A stretch of 50,610 nucleotides of DNA from Chloroflexota bacterium. GTDB taxonomy: Bacteria > Chloroflexota > Dormibacteria > CF-121. Numbering within the stretch: the first letter of the stretch is position 1; each line of letters starts with the position of its first letter. The DNA lies in NCBI GenBank assembly GCA_005881175.1, contig VBEN01000010.1, forward strand, positions 1 to 50,610, given 5' to 3'. This document shows, one piece after another, positions 6,918-14,726 of this stretch. The notes under the pieces were generated by a model. The model was not told the DNA's origin. It saw only the letters and a program-made list of their open reading frames with translations, and did no database searches. A program made the position numbers and the translations under genes.

Positions 6918-8032
6918 CGACGGGCGGCGGCGCCCTCAACCTCCGCCGGGACCCGCTGGATCGCCGCGACGAAGGACGCCGGTGTCAGCACCCCATAGAA
7001 GCGATCGCCATCCACGACCGCCACCCAGTTCGCCTGGTGGATCAGCATCTGCGAGAAGGCATCGTACAGGGTGCGGTCCGCCGGCACCGTTGCGTCCAGA
7101 GGACGGGCCCGCTCACGGACGGGCCCACTGCCCTCGAGCTGGCTGCCATCGAGCTCACCGACCGGGCGGCCGTCGCGGTCGAGGACGATCAGCCGCGTCC
7201 ACTTCCGGTCCAGCCGGCTGCGTGCATCGGCCAACGACTCGTCGGGGTGCACGATGGGAGGGCTCTCCAGCGCGTTGAGGTCGATAGGGGTGACCGAGAG
7301 CCGTTTCAACCCGCGGTCGGGCCCGAGCAGATCGATGACCAGGTCCGAGGCGGGCTTCGCCAGGATCGCGGTCGGCGTGTCGTACTGCTCCAGTCGCCCC
7401 TGGTTCATGATCGCGATCCGGTCGCCGAGTTTGATGGCCTCATCGATGTCGTGGGTGACGAACACCACGGTCTTGCGCACCTCGCGCTGGATCCGCAGAA
7501 ACTCGTTCTGCAGGCGCTCCCGGGCAATCCGGTCGATGGCTCCGAACGGCTCATCCATCAGCAACACCGGGGGGTCGGCGCCCAGCGCTCGCGCCACGCC
7601 GACCCGCTGCCGCTGTCCGCCGGAAAGCTGGTGCGGGTAGCGGCGCGCAAAGCCGCGTGGGTCAAGCCCGACCAGCTCGAGCAGCTCATTGACTCGGCGC
7701 GCGATCCGACGCTTGTCCCAGCCCAGCAAGCGGGGCACGGTGGCGACGTTGTCGGCGATCGTGAGATGCGGGAACAGGCCGACGTTCTGGATCACATAGC
7801 CCATCCGAAGGCGCAGGGTGACCGGGTCGATGTGGGTGACGTCCTGGTCATCGTGCAGGATGCGCCCGCTGGTCGGCTCGATGAGCCGGTTGATCATTTT
7901 CAACGTCGTTGTCTTGCCGCACCCCGACGGGCCGACCAGCATGGTGAGCTGCCCGGTATGGAAGTCGATCGTCAGGTCCCGCACCGCGGCCTGCGCACCG
8001 TACCGCTTATTAACCCCTTCCAGCCGAATCAT
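6914..8032 (-). CDS. OpuC/ProV-type betaine-choline importer ATPase with CBS domains
   Basis: 372-residue ATPase of a quaternary-amine/compatible-solute importer (OpuCA/ProV group). Walker A GPSGCGKT is at 34-41, then signature LSGGQRQRV, Walker B VLLMDEPFGAID and switch HDIDEAIKLGD. The C-terminal ~110 residues form a CBS pair, which in OpuA/OpuC sense ionic strength or cyclic dinucleotides (family knowledge). It is transcribed away from the permease genes rather than with them. A TAGAGT -10 (8049-8044) gives a very short leader before ATG 8032. Two membrane microproteins follow in an overlapping operon. Confidence 0.92.
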   Translation of the reverse strand: MIRLEGVNKRYGAQAAVRDLTIDFHTGQLTMLVGPSGCGKTTTLKMINRLIEPTSGRILHDDQDVTHIDPVTLRLRMGYVIQNVGLFPHLTIADNVATVPRLLGWDKRRIARRVNELLELVGLDPRGFARRYPHQLSGGQRQRVGVARALGADPPVLLMDEPFGAIDRIARERLQNEFLRIQREVRKTVVFVTHDIDEAIKLGDRIAIMNQGRLEQYDTPTAILAKPASDLVIDLLGPDRGLKRLSVTPIDLNALESPPIVHPDESLADARSRLDRKWTRLIVLDRDGRPVGELDGSQLEGSGPVRERARPLDATVPADRTLYDAFSQMLIHQANWVAVVDGDRFYGVLTPASFVAAIQRVPAEVEGAAARR

Positions 8033-8086
8033 TAGAAACTTCTACTCTAAATTGCGGGGCGGCGGATCGGCTGCTAGCATCGGCGA
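8033..8086. promoter_or_regulatory. Divergent promoter region between importer ATPase and permease genes
   Basis: 54 bp separates the two halves of the importer. On the + strand TAGCAT (8075-8080) lies exactly 6 nt before ATG 8087, a leaderless arrangement. On the - strand TAGAGT (8049-8044) lies 11 nt before ATG 8032. No Shine-Dalgarno is seen on either side. A shared region would allow joint control of both transcripts. Confidence 0.5.
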
Positions 8087-8770
8087 ATGCTGGCCACCGG
8101 GGTCCTCGGGGCAGCGGACGATCCGTGGATCCGGTGGGATTGGGTTTCCGGCCACACGCAGGTCATCCGCGCCGCGCTGATGCAGCACATCGAGCTGACG
8201 GTGATTGCGGTCGTGGTTGGATTGGTGATCGCGGTTCCTCTCGGATTGATCGCCTGGCGCCAGCGATTCCTGCGCGGGCCGATCTTCTCGGTCACCGGCA
8301 TCCTCTATACGATTCCCTCCCTCGCCCTCTTCGCCATCCTGATCCCCTTCACCGGGTTGACCCTCCTCACCGCGGAGATCGGGCTGGTGAGCTACACCTT
8401 GCTGATCTTGATCCGGAACATCGTCGTGGGAATGGATTCGGTTCCGGCCGAGATTCGAGAGGCCGCCCGCGGCATGGGATTTCGTCCCTTTGCTCAACTC
8501 TGGCATGTCGATCTACCGCTGGCCCTCCCCGCGATCATGGCCGGGATTCGGATCGCGACCGTGACCACCATCGGGCTGGTAACGGTCACGGCGCTGATCG
8601 GGGAGGGTGGCCTGGGCAGCTTGATTCTCGACGGGCTGATCCGTGACTTCAAGTCGCCCCTGCTCGTGGGTACCGTTCTTTCCGTCGCCCTGGCGATTGT
8701 GGCCGACGTCAGCCTGGCGGGCGCGCAGCGCGTGATTACGCCGTGGGCCCGTGGCAGGGTTCGCGCGTGA
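8087..8770 (+). CDS. OpuC-type ABC permease, first subunit
   Basis: 227-residue inner-membrane permease of the OpuCB/OpuCD (YehW/YehY) group, with about six helices and the binding-protein-dependent transport signature EIREAARGMGFRPFAQLWHVDLPLALPAI (split here: EIREAARGMG, then LWHVDLPLALPAI). It forms the translocation channel with the next gene and the divergently encoded ATPase. Leaderless start at ATG 8087. It overlaps the second permease by GTGA. Confidence 0.92.
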   Translation: MLATGVLGAADDPWIRWDWVSGHTQVIRAALMQHIELTVIAVVVGLVIAVPLGLIAWRQRFLRGPIFSVTGILYTIPSLALFAILIPFTGLTLLTAEIGLVSYTLLILIRNIVVGMDSVPAEIREAARGMGFRPFAQLWHVDLPLALPAIMAGIRIATVTTIGLVTVTALIGEGGLGSLILDGLIRDFKSPLLVGTVLSVALAIVADVSLAGAQRVITPWARGRVRA

Positions 8771-9477
8771 ACTTTCTCGGGCAGGTGCTGCAGTGGTTTC
8801 TCGACGGAATCCACTGGCAGGGCGACCAGGGCATTCCCAATCGACTCCTCGAGCATGTGTCCATGTCGGCCCTATCGCTGCTCGCCGCAGCGCTGATTGC
8901 CCTGCCCATCGGCATCATCCTCGGTCATTTCGGACGTGGGGGAAACCTGGCCATCAACATTTCCAATGTCGGGCGTGCGGTTCCGTCGTTCGCCCTGCTC
9001 GTGATCGCGGTGCAGCTTGTGGGGATCGGCCCGCTGCCAGCTTTCCTCGCTCTGGTGGCGCTTGGGATTCCGCCGATCGTGACCAACAGCTATGTCGGCA
9101 TGCAAGAAGTCGATGCGGACATACGGGAGGCCGCCAGGGGCATGGGGATGCGGGGGCGTGTCGTACTCTGGAAGGTCGAGCTTCCGATCGCGATGTCGTT
9201 CATCATGGCCGGCCTGCGGACGTCGGCCGTGAACATCGTCGCGACGGCAACGCTGGCGGCCCTGGTCGCCTGGGGAGGCCTTGGCCGGTTTATCGTGGAC
9301 GGCCTGGCCCAACGCGATGTGGTGCAGCTTTTCGCGGGGGCGCTCCTGGTGGCGCTCCTCTCGATTGCGGTCGAGCTGGGCATGACGATGCTTCAGCGAA
9401 TTACGGTGCCCCGCGGACTTCGAATCCGAGACTTTACACAGGAGGAGGTAGGGATAGACGTAGTAGCGGCCGTTTGA
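8767..9477 (+). CDS. OpuC-type ABC permease, second subunit
   Basis: 236-residue permease paralogous to the preceding one, with about six helices and the EAA-loop signature DIREAARGMGMRGRVVLWKVELP. Start GTG 8767 was chosen because it overlaps the upstream TGA (GTGA). An upstream ATG at 8743 in the same frame would add 8 residues inside the previous gene. Followed 37 bp later by the substrate-binding lipoprotein. Confidence 0.92.
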   Translation: MNFLGQVLQWFLDGIHWQGDQGIPNRLLEHVSMSALSLLAAALIALPIGIILGHFGRGGNLAINISNVGRAVPSFALLVIAVQLVGIGPLPAFLALVALGIPPIVTNSYVGMQEVDADIREAARGMGMRGRVVLWKVELPIAMSFIMAGLRTSAVNIVATATLAALVAWGGLGRFIVDGLAQRDVVQLFAGALLVALLSIAVELGMTMLQRITVPRGLRIRDFTQEEVGIDVVAAV

Positions 9478-9514
9478 CGTTGTGATCGGTTCTCATTTGG
9501 GAGGTGAAGTCGGA

Positions 9515-10459
9515 ATGCGAATGGAGCGAATCTTCGTGCTCGGCGCCAGCATGGTGGCGCTGGCACTCGTCACGACCTCGTGCGGATCGACAGGTGGGCC
9601 CTCCAGCTCGACCTCGGGACCCATCGCCAGCCAGATGACTCTTGGCGGACCCCCGGAGTGCCCCACCCGACCGTTTTGCGAGGCGGGCCTGACGTCGAAA
9701 TACGGCCTGCACTTCAAAGCTTTCAAGGCGCTCGATGCCGGCGGGCCACTCACGAAAGCCGCGCTCGACCGCGGCGACATCGATATTGGCCTGATCTTCT
9801 CGAGCGACAGCGCCTATTCGACCGGGAAGTACGTGCAGCTGGAGGATGACAAGCACCTGCAAAACGCCGACAACGTCGTGCCGCTGATCAAGAGCAGCAA
9901 GGCGAGCGCGGACGTCACCGCCCTGCTCAATGAGATCGACGGCAAGCTCACAACCCAGGACTTGATCTCCCTGAACAAGAGCGCTGATGTTGACAAGCAG
10001 GACCCTGACGTGATCGCGAAGAAATGGCTGATGGATCACAGCTACGCCACGTCGGCGTCGGGCGCCTCCAAAGGCACGCTCAACGTGGGTGCGCTCAACT
10101 TCCCGGAAAGCGCGATCATCGCCCAGATCTACGGCCAGGCGCTCAAGGGAAAAGGTTACAGCGTCAACTTCAAGCTAAACCTGGGCGCTCGCGAGGTGGT
10201 TGAGCCGGCACTCGAGCGCGGCGACATCGACCTCTTCCCCGACTACGCCGCGACCGAACTGGAGTTCCAGAACAAGGGCAAGGGTGAGGCCACGCCCGAC
10301 GCGGCGGCGACCGTCACGAAGCTGAACACCTACCTCGGCCCGAAGAACCTCAAGGCACTCGATCCGTCGCCCGCCGTCGATCAGAACGCGTTCGCCGTCC
10401 TGAAATCCGGCAAATACGGCAAGTACACCAAGCTCTCGGACCTCGCCGGAACCGCCTAG
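9515..10459 (+). CDS. Circularly permuted OpuC/OsmF-type substrate-binding lipoprotein
   Basis: 314-residue lipoprotein that captures a quaternary amine (betaine, choline or similar) for the adjacent permeases. ATG 9515 was chosen because GGGAGGTGA lies about 7 nt upstream. A signal peptide ends LVTTSC with lipid Cys23. The order of halves is inverted relative to the OpuCC/OsmF/mycobacterial ProX pattern. Residues 42-176 (GGPPECPTRPFC, DAGGPLTKAALDRGDIDIG, LEDDKHLQNADNVVPL, KLTTQDLISLN, VDVD-like DPDVIAKKWL) are normally the second half. Residues 187-314 (LNVGALNFPESAIIAQIYGQ, LNLGAREVVEPALERGDIDL, PSPAVDQNAFAVL, KLSDLA) are normally the first half. Both halves are intact. A comparable swap separates OpuAC from E. 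coli ProX. Confidence 0.9.
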   Translation: MRMERIFVLGASMVALALVTTSCGSTGGPSSSTSGPIASQMTLGGPPECPTRPFCEAGLTSKYGLHFKAFKALDAGGPLTKAALDRGDIDIGLIFSSDSAYSTGKYVQLEDDKHLQNADNVVPLIKSSKASADVTALLNEIDGKLTTQDLISLNKSADVDKQDPDVIAKKWLMDHSYATSASGASKGTLNVGALNFPESAIIAQIYGQALKGKGYSVNFKLNLGAREVVEPALERGDIDLFPDYAATELEFQNKGKGEATPDAAATVTKLNTYLGPKNLKALDPSPAVDQNAFAVLKSGKYGKYTKLSDLAGTA

Positions 10460-10473
10460 CGCCGACTGGTCGC

Positions 10474-10501
10474 GTGGCCTCGTCCCCGAGGGCGGGGCCA
10501 C
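10474..10501. terminator. Candidate bidirectional hairpin between convergent genes
   Basis: GTGGCC at 10474-10479 pairs with GGCCAC at 10496-10501 around a GC-rich interior, in the 67-bp gap between the convergent binding-protein and methyltransferase genes. The position fits a shared terminator. There is no T tract on either strand, so intrinsic termination is not established. Confidence 0.3.
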
Positions 10502-10526
10502 CGCCATCTCTCGCAGACGAGGCGGC

Positions 10527-11564
10527 TCAGCCTTTCCAGTCTGCGATGAATTGCTTTTCTTTCTCCTCGACGCGCGCGCCAATCATCGGATGCAGCTCGA
10601 TCGCCGGCGAGTAGCGACTGGCCGGAACGGTTCGCCCCAGCGCCTCGGCCATGGCCCGGACATAGTGGGGCGAGCCACCACAGCAGATTCCGATGTAGTT
10701 GACGCCCAACGCTTTGGCGCGGGCGGCGTAGGCGGCCATCTCGAAACGTGTGCAGAGGAAGGGCTCGAGCGCGATGGGAAAGACGCGCGTTCCATCGTCC
10801 GTTTTCAGTGACTCGAACGTCGGCATCTCGGGCGCCGTTTTATAGGGCACCGGCTGGGCCGCGACGTAAACGCTGACCCGGCTGCGCACCTGTTCGACGA
10901 TCGGCAGCATGGTGGCCGGCCCGCGGTCGCAGTTCAAGCCGACGATGTCCGCCCCGTTGTCCGCCAGGATCTTGCAGGCATCGACGTAGTCATAGCCGTC
11001 CCAGGTCTGGTGCGGGCGGGTCGAGGCCAGGGTCACCATGGCGGGCAAGCCGAGCTCCTTGATCACCTGGAGGGCGATCAGTGATTCTCCCAGGTAATCG
11101 TTGGTTTCGGCGATGACAAAATCGATGCCCTCCTCGGCGGCCCACGACAGCTGTTCCTCGTACATCCGGCGGACCACCTTGGAGGAGGTCGCTTTGTCTT
11201 TCGGGTCATAGGCCCAGGTGTTGCAAATGTCCCCCGCCACGAGGGCATCGCCTTCGCGGGCCACCTCGTTCGCCAGCCGCACCGCCTGCCGGTTCAGCGC
11301 CTCGAGGTCGTTTTCCCGGCCGACGGTTTTCAATTTCTGGCGATGGGCGTAGTAGGTGAGAGCGACCATGACATCGGCACCGGCGCGAAGGAATTCGCGA
11401 TGGAGCTCGCGCAGCGCGTCCGGAAAATCGAGGACGACTTCGGGGACATACGGACCGGCTTTGATGTATCCCCGCCGTTCGAGTTCGAAGACGTAGCCTT
11501 CGGCGCCGACGACAACATCCGTCTTCAGTCGTTCGAGGAGGCCGCGGCTGCTCCTAGCCGGCAT
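10527..11564 (-). CDS. Homocysteine/betaine S-methyltransferase-family enzyme
   Basis: 345-residue zinc methyltransferase of the BHMT/homocysteine S-methyltransferase family, a TIM barrel. The three zinc ligands are Cys212 (GLNCDRG) and Cys294-Cys295 (GICCGG). TFESL- and YAARAKALGVNYIG-type segments support the barrel fold. Such enzymes move a methyl from betaine or S-methylmethionine to homocysteine. Next to a betaine-type importer and a sarcosine-oxidase-like enzyme, betaine as methyl donor is the best inference. It overlaps the flavoenzyme gene upstream by 11 nt, so it is the last gene of a cupin-flavoenzyme-methyltransferase operon. Confidence 0.87.
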   Translation of the reverse strand: MPARSSRGLLERLKTDVVVGAEGYVFELERRGYIKAGPYVPEVVLDFPDALRELHREFLRAGADVMVALTYYAHRQKLKTVGRENDLEALNRQAVRLANEVAREGDALVAGDICNTWAYDPKDKATSSKVVRRMYEEQLSWAAEEGIDFVIAETNDYLGESLIALQVIKELGLPAMVTLASTRPHQTWDGYDYVDACKILADNGADIVGLNCDRGPATMLPIVEQVRSRVSVYVAAQPVPYKTAPEMPTFESLKTDDGTRVFPIALEPFLCTRFEMAAYAARAKALGVNYIGICCGGSPHYVRAMAEALGRTVPASRYSPAIELHPMIGARVEEKEKQFIADWKG

Positions 11565-12717
11565 GGCTTGTCACAAACCGCTGGGGATCGAACCGGGAAA
11601 TATCCGCGCGCGGGCTGCCGCCCAGTGCCAGCTCCGACAGGGTCCGGCCGATCATAGGAGCGAACTTGTAGCCGGTGCCGCGCCAGCCGGTTCCAATCAC
11701 TGCGCCGGGGACTCCAGGAATCTGACCGAGGATGAAGTTGTCATCTGCGACCAGATCATACGAGCATTGGTCCGCCCCTTCCACATCGACGACCTGGGCA
11801 TCCGCCAGCACCGGCATGCACTGGCTAACAAAGCTCTGGACACTGGCGATGGAGGTGGTCTGCCGGCGGACATCCGGCGGGTTGTAGTAGCCGATTTTGA
11901 CGCCCGGCGTTTTCCCGACGAGCATCGGGTGGCCGTAGATGCCAACGTCGAGATAGGCGAATACAGGTAACCGATCCGGCGTGAACTGGTCGCGCTTGTT
12001 GGGCGGGGGGATGAAATATTTCGATTCACTGGGCCGGTCCGGACGCACCGGAAGCTGGAGCGCGCAACCGTCGATGCGGGCCAGCAGCTCGTTGGAGCCG
12101 AGCCCGGCGGTGATCACCAAGCGTTCCGCCAGGCGCTCCCCCACCGCAGTCTCGATGACGATCCGGCCACCTCGCCGGTGAATCCGCTCCACGCGCGTCC
12201 CATCCTCGATGCTCACCCTTGCGGTCTTTAACCGGGCGAGCAGCGTCGCGGTGATGGGCGGCACATACAGACACCCAGCCTCGACGTCGAGCCGGCCGAT
12301 GTCGGCATCGAACTGCGGAAAGCGCGCCCGAAGGCCCGAACGGTCGAAGGCGCTGGTGCGCAGTGCAAGGTCTTGCAGGACCCGGTAGCTCTGCTCCGCA
12401 TACGTGCCCGAGAGATCCGGCGTCACGCTGGCTCGGGCGATATTGAGACAACCGCATTCGATCAGGAAGGGCTCCGACGATTCGGCCTGGAATTCAAGCC
12501 AGAGCTTTCGCGCCTCGTACGCCAGGCGCGCGTAGAGAGGATCCAGGTAATCGTTGCGGATCGACCGGGTCAGGCTGAAGGAGGCTGCTCTTCTATCCCC
12601 GATCCGCCAGGGATCGACAACCAGGATCCTCGCCGATCGCCGGCTCGCGAACAAGGCCGTGAAGAGGCCCATGACGCCGGCGCCGACGATCGCCAGGTCA
12701 TAGACGATCTCAGGCAA
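11554..12717 (-). CDS. Sarcosine-oxidase-like FAD-dependent amine oxidase
   Basis: 387-residue DAO-family flavoprotein closest in pattern to monomeric sarcosine oxidase/N-methyl amino-acid oxidases. Dinucleotide motif VGAGVMG is at 11-17. SFSLTRSIRNDYLDPLY matches the family's TR-x-IR region. DQCSYDLVADDNFI places Cys318 where MSOX carries its covalent 8-S-cysteinyl FAD, and Lys274 (GVKIGYY) matches the oxygen-activating lysine. It likely demethylates sarcosine, dimethylglycine or a related N-methyl amine, releasing formaldehyde and peroxide (family knowledge plus context). Start is TTG 12717. Same-strand operon with the cupin upstream and the methyltransferase downstream. Confidence 0.85.
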   Translation of the reverse strand: MPEIVYDLAIVGAGVMGLFTALFASRRSARILVVDPWRIGDRRAASFSLTRSIRNDYLDPLYARLAYEARKLWLEFQAESSEPFLIECGCLNIARASVTPDLSGTYAEQSYRVLQDLALRTSAFDRSGLRARFPQFDADIGRLDVEAGCLYVPPITATLLARLKTARVSIEDGTRVERIHRRGGRIVIETAVGERLAERLVITAGLGSNELLARIDGCALQLPVRPDRPSESKYFIPPPNKRDQFTPDRLPVFAYLDVGIYGHPMLVGKTPGVKIGYYNPPDVRRQTTSIASVQSFVSQCMPVLADAQVVDVEGADQCSYDLVADDNFILGQIPGVPGAVIGTGWRGTGYKFAPMIGRTLSELALGGSPRADISRFDPQRFVTSHAG

Positions 12718-12756
12718 GCGGCAATCCGGCGAGGGCCGCGGCTGGCGAAGGAGGGC

Positions 12757-13380
12757 TCAGCCGGCGAGCCGGTTCGTGTCCGGAATCAACTCTTGCCCAT
12801 CCGGCCCATCGGGCTCGTCGCCGGACCGGGTGCAGTATCGCTCGTAATGAGCACGGTAGCCGAGTAGCCAGCCGACGGGGGCCAGGACCAGGAGTCCCGA
12901 GCGCATGAACCGAGACTGGCCCAGCGGACGGGTCTCGCGGCGATAGGCGGCGGTGATGACCGCCCACTGCAGGATGTTGCGGAGCCCCCGAAGATGGTGC
13001 TTGCCGTCCCGGGCCAGCCCGAAGGTCGTTTCCGAGAACTCTTGCTTGAGGAGCCCCGGCCGGAACTCCACGATCAGGTGAGCCTCGACGTCGCCCGCGT
13101 TCCACAGGGAGTGCGGCGTTCGGGCGGGGACGATCAGCATCTGGCCGGGTCCGAGCTCGAATCGCTCCCCATCGATCGAAAACGAGGCATTCCCCGAAAC
13201 GACGGTGAACTGCGATTCCTGGATCGGGTGAACGTGGGGAACGCCGACGCTGCCCCCGGGTACGAGCCATGACTCGTATTGCACGAGCGCACCATTGGTT
13301 TCCGGGGCCGTTTTCAGGAACCGGATGCGCTCGCCATGGAGCGGATTTTCAATTATCGGGCCGGCGATGGGCGACGTCAC
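12757..13380 (-). CDS. Cupin-domain protein with C-terminal membrane segment
   Basis: About 207 residues. A single cupin barrel (VPHVHPIQESQFTVVSGNASF, then GQMLIVPARTPHSLWN) supplies metal-binding His and Glu residues. After it comes a region with one hydrophobic stretch (SGLLVLAPVGWLLGYRAHYE) likely to anchor it in the membrane, and a polar tail. GTG 13380 was preferred because the frame upstream (open to 13512) overlaps the divergent gene and looks non-coding. Function unknown; its place at the head of the flavoenzyme/methyltransferase operon suggests a sensory or chaperoning role in that pathway (inference). Confidence 0.75.
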   Translation of the reverse strand: MTSPIAGPIIENPLHGERIRFLKTAPETNGALVQYESWLVPGGSVGVPHVHPIQESQFTVVSGNASFSIDGERFELGPGQMLIVPARTPHSLWNAGDVEAHLIVEFRPGLLKQEFSETTFGLARDGKHHLRGLRNILQWAVITAAYRRETRPLGQSRFMRSGLLVLAPVGWLLGYRAHYERYCTRSGDEPDGPDGQELIPDTNRLAG

Positions 13381-13471
13381 CTCGCAACGAGTGTTTTGCG
13401 GAGTATGCCAGAAGCGGATCGCCGGCGCAAGGAATTCGGCACCTGTGTGCGATACTGCCGTCAACTCAGCC

Positions 13472-14275
13472 GTGAGAACGCTGGTTTTCGCGAACTTTCT
13501 GGCGCCCAACATGACCTCGACTTACACGGATGTCGTCCAGGAGGTCGGGCGGCGGCTCGGCCTGCCGGCGACCCTGGTCGAGGGGGTTTCCCTCGATCAA
13601 TTGCGGCAGGCCACGGTGGACGTCGCGTTCCTCTGTGGTCTTCCCTACGTGCGCCTCCTCAAGGAGCAGCCCGGGATGCTCCGTCTCCTGGCGGCGCCGG
13701 TTCTGGACGAGCCGCGCTACCGCGATCGCCCGCTCTACTTCTCCGACGTCATCGTGCGCCAGGACAATCCGAGCCGGTCGTTCGCCGAGCTGCGCGGCCG
13801 GAGCTGGGCTCACAACGTCGAGGACTCCTATTCGGGCTGTTTCGTTACCCGCTACGAGCTGCACCGCATGGGTGAAAGTGAGAGCTTCTTCGGCCGGGTA
13901 ACGTACTCGGGCGGACACCAGGAATCGATCCGACGGGTCGTCGCCGGAGAGGTCGAGGCCTCTGCCATCGACTCGCACGTGCTTGGGATTGAGCGCGTGC
14001 GAAACCCGGGGCTCGACCAACAGCTGCGGGTGGTTGCCGTGTTCGGCCCATCGGCGATCCCGCCGGTGGTTGCCACCGCCAATCTGCCCGACGACCTGGG
14101 GGCCCGGGTCGCCGCCGCGCTGGCCGCGCTCGGCGACGATCCGGCGAGCCGTGCGCAGCTCGCCCCGGGCATGATCCGGCGATACGTCCCCATCGCCGAC
14201 GAGGCCTATGACGAGATGCGGCGAATGCTCGACGCTGTGGAGCGAAGGCCGCCACCTATCCGAGTGCCGGCTTGA
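13472..14275 (+). CDS. PhnD-like phosphate/phosphonate binding protein lacking a signal peptide
   Basis: 267-residue periplasmic-binding-fold protein of the PhnD/phosphite-binding type. It begins directly with the first beta strand (TLVFANFLAPNM) and has DVAFLCGLPYVRLL, NVEDSYSGCFVTRYEL, GGHQESIRRVVAGEVEASAI and DSHVLGIE, typical of this family. GTG 13472 is the start; further upstream codons are out of family. No signal peptide or lipobox is present, so it may be cytoplasmic or a ligand sensor rather than a transporter part. No permease or ATPase partner is nearby. It is divergent from the cupin operon and overlaps the DUF2269 gene tail to tail by 20 bp. Confidence 0.78.
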   Translation: MRTLVFANFLAPNMTSTYTDVVQEVGRRLGLPATLVEGVSLDQLRQATVDVAFLCGLPYVRLLKEQPGMLRLLAAPVLDEPRYRDRPLYFSDVIVRQDNPSRSFAELRGRSWAHNVEDSYSGCFVTRYELHRMGESESFFGRVTYSGGHQESIRRVVAGEVEASAIDSHVLGIERVRNPGLDQQLRVVAVFGPSAIPPVVATANLPDDLGARVAAALAALGDDPASRAQLAPGMIRRYVPIADEAYDEMRRMLDAVERRPPPIRVPA

Positions 14276-14708
14276 CGACCATCATGAAGAGGATGGCCAC
14301 GATGGGCACCATGACACCGATGCCGATCGCCGTCGCGCGGATCGCCGAGTTTCGATAGGCAGCTGAGGTGATTCCCTCCCGGTCGAGCGTCTCGATCTGA
14401 CGGACGAGCGCCGGCGAGTACACAGCGAAGCCGAAGAGGATCGCGATGACGTAGAGGACGATCGCGGCCTGGATCCAGTGCGTTGTGTAGGACCAGTGCC
14501 ACCCGGCCAGCGTCAGCCCGCTCACCAGGAGCAGCAGGTAGGCAGGGTTCGCAACGTGGTCATCGACGAACTTGATTCCCCGAAGCACGAATGAGTTTCG
14601 CTGGGGATCGTTGCCGGCCAGCGCTTGCCAGATCCCGTAGCTGAAATTCGAACCGACCGCAGTGATCGCGAAGAGGATGTGCAGCAGCTTGAGCAGGTTG
14701 TACAGCAC
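14256..14708 (-). CDS. DUF2269-family four-helix membrane protein
   Basis: 150-residue integral membrane protein with four helices, starting NLLKLLHILFAITAVG as in DUF2269. Family role unknown; members are often compared with small heme- or redox-linked membrane proteins. GTG 14708 is chosen because TATTTT (14720-14715) lies 6 nt upstream, giving a leaderless transcript, and because helix 1 begins there. Only 18 bp separate it from the divergent SRPBCC start. Confidence 0.78.
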   Translation of the reverse strand: MLYNLLKLLHILFAITAVGSNFSYGIWQALAGNDPQRNSFVLRGIKFVDDHVANPAYLLLLVSGLTLAGWHWSYTTHWIQAAIVLYVIAILFGFAVYSPALVRQIETLDREGITSAAYRNSAIRATAIGIGVMVPIVAILFMMVVKPALG

Positions 14709-14726
14709 CCCAATAAAATACTCGCC
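14709..14726. promoter_or_regulatory. Symmetric bidirectional leaderless promoter
   Basis: The 18 bp between two divergent GTG start codons contain overlapping -10 elements: TAAAAT (14714-14719) 7 nt before GTG 14727 on +, and TATTTT (14720-14715) 6 nt before GTG 14708 on -. The AT core is the only AT-rich patch in the area. Neither gene has room for a Shine-Dalgarno sequence. Confidence 0.6.

Noticed and set aside
7037-8035. 332-codon open frame antisense to the importer ATPase
   Set aside because: High-GC shadow of the real gene; His/Asp/Gln-rich with no domain, while the opposite strand has complete ABC ATPase motifs.
12757-13512. Longer cupin protein starting at 13512
   Set aside because: The first 44 codons overlap the divergent PhnD-like gene start and show no cupin similarity; GTG 13380 fits better.
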